This document shows positions 33,041-33,748 of a stretch of DNA of 33,748 nucleotides, one piece after another. The stretch's first letter is position 1. The number at the start of each line of letters is the position of its first letter. The translations under genes and the position numbers were made by a program. Under the pieces are notes generated by a model. The model had not been told where the DNA came from and searched no databases. It saw only the letters and a program-made list of their open reading frames with translations. Source of the DNA: an uncultured Alphaproteobacteria bacterium (GTDB lineage Bacteria; Pseudomonadota; Alphaproteobacteria; CAAHEQ01; UBA3637); contig CALXXX010000020.1 of assembly GCA_944392795.1 (NCBI GenBank), forward strand, positions 1 to 33,748. The letters are read 5' to 3'.

Positions 33041-33068
33041 AAAAAGCCTCCCAAAAGGGAGGCTTTTT
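33041..33068 (+). terminator. Bidirectional intrinsic terminator after pgk
   Basis: A 12-bp perfect stem AAAAAGCCTCCC (33041-33052) with GGGAGGCTTTTT (33057-33068) encloses AAAA and runs into a T tract. The minus-strand reading also ends in five T, so it can serve the Cys-rich gene converging from the right. Confidence 0.92.
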
Positions 33069-33137
33069 TTATCTCTTGATAAAACATTATATGAAGAAAC
33101 AATTTCTTCTGTTTAAAGATGTGGAAAAATGCGGTAA

Positions 33138-33748
33138 TTAACTACATGCCGCTGTATAACCTATATCGGGATCTTCTCCATAACACTCTGCTTCAGATGG
33201 GGCATAATCGACGAACCCATTAGATGTAACAGATACAATCTTATCATCTTCCCAATTATATAGGTAGTTGCAACAAGCGACATAAGAATTAGGAACACAT
33301 CCATAGCCAAGTTGGCCATATTTGCTCTTTAACTTCCATGTTTCATCTGCAGCACAGCTTTTTTGGCCACCACATCCATAAATTTCTACTCTATAGTCAG
33401 GATAGTCATCATCTATAACACCAACAAGAACTAAATCATAACCACAATCCTGACAGATTTTAGTATGTTCGCTTGTACAAGAGTTTGAATCTTTGCTTTT
33501 CAAACAATTAGTAGTATTATTACAGCTATTACAATCTCCTTTGTACGAACCACAAGATCGACCATTTGGACAACACCAGGTGTCTGTTCCGTTTGTGCAA
33601 GAATGCTGTGTTTCTTCATCGCAACCAACGACACAAGTACCGTTATCACATGTACCAGCCTGTCCTGCATCATTCGTACAGGCATCCCCATTCGCCGCCG
33701 TCGATACACATTGATAACAGGCCCCCCTTAACTCTAACTTCGAACAAA
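33138..33748 (-). CDS. Cysteine-rich, probably exported protein, partial (C-terminus present)
   Basis: The frame is open from the window edge (33748) to TAA at 33138, so only the last 202 residues are visible and the start lies outside. There are 24 Cys in 202 residues, in short motifs such as ACYQC, GTCDNGTC, TWCCPNGRSC, GDCNSC and ICQDCG. Tyr, Asp, Asn and Gly are frequent and there is no membrane helix. This composition implies a disulfide-stabilised protein outside the cytoplasm. The first part, with C-x-NDAGQAGTC-type spacing, loosely resembles Cys-rich repeats of secreted or surface proteins, but I can name no family. A TTG inside the frame (33503) with no ribosome site is not a likely start. 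The neighbour on the left is the pgk terminator. Function unknown; an adhesin or structural surface protein would fit. Confidence 0.78.
   Translation of the reverse strand, partial: CSKLELRGACYQCVSTAANGDACTNDAGQAGTCDNGTCVVGCDEETQHSCTNGTDTWCCPNGRSCGSYKGDCNSCNNTTNCLKSKDSNSCTSEHTKICQDCGYDLVLVGVIDDDYPDYRVEIYGCGGQKSCAADETWKLKSKYGQLGYGCVPNSYVACCNYLYNWEDDKIVSVTSNGFVDYAPSEAECYGEDPDIGYTAACS

Noticed and set aside
33501-33503. TTG as the start of a 121-residue protein at the right edge
   Set aside because: The frame stays open upstream to the window edge with the same Cys-rich character, so this TTG is internal.
1-33748. Mobile elements, CRISPR array, prophage or a defence island
   Set aside because: No transposase, integrase, direct-repeat array, phage structural gene or recognised defence domain was found; most genes are core alphaproteobacterial functions.

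Overview
The window looks like a stretch of chromosome from an AT-rich alphaproteobacterium (GC roughly in the high thirties, judged by eye). It is probably uncultured and host-associated. The lineage rests on three things: the gene order ruvA-ruvB-ybgC-tolQ-tolR-tolA-tolB-pal-cpoB-tilS-ftsH, the alphaproteobacterial type of AspRS, and a short ComEC without a nuclease-like C-terminus. No insertion sequence, CRISPR array, rRNA or prophage was seen.

Layout. Bases 1-1546 (minus strand) hold a partial type IV prepilin-like gene, an unknown 104-residue gene and uppP. Bases 1627-4167 (plus) hold comEC and a lipoprotein gene. Bases 4164-6910 (minus) hold mutY, translationally coupled behind a degenerate ClpB-like ATPase. 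A LOG-family gene (plus), then pyrG and rmuC (minus), lead to 10464. The 307-base gap before aspS carries a promoter and what reads as a T-box leader. After aspS come a strong terminator, a tRNA-Ser(GGA) gene with its own promoter, and a solo MGMT domain. Bases 13223-17261 form a compact three-gene operon: a cryptic kinase-fold protein, a PHP-type phosphoesterase and a divergent GH77 4-alpha-glucanotransferase. An atypical response regulator follows. Bases 18071-29070 (minus) are the envelope and Holliday-junction operon, with two extra lipoprotein genes between tolB and pal, one of only 43 residues. An ankyrin-repeat gene lies upstream of ruvA, and ruvC is not seen. Bases 30381-33027 (plus) hold gap, a lipoprotein gene and pgk. 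The right edge is the 3' end of a cysteine-rich, probably exported protein gene (minus).

How the genes work together. The Tol-Pal genes encode the outer-membrane constriction machine. RuvAB processes recombination junctions and MutY repairs 8-oxoG:A. UppP recycles the cell-wall lipid carrier. gap and pgk are consecutive glycolytic steps. The kinase/PHP/GH77 cassette suggests carbohydrate (glucan) handling, but the link to phosphorylation is inference.

The most notable observations are the T-box-like leader on a native alphaproteobacterial aspS, the ClpB paralogue that has lost most catalytic and pore residues, the kinase/phosphoesterase/GH77 cassette, the 43-residue lipoprotein hidden in front of pal, and the prepilin-like and cysteine-rich genes at the two edges.
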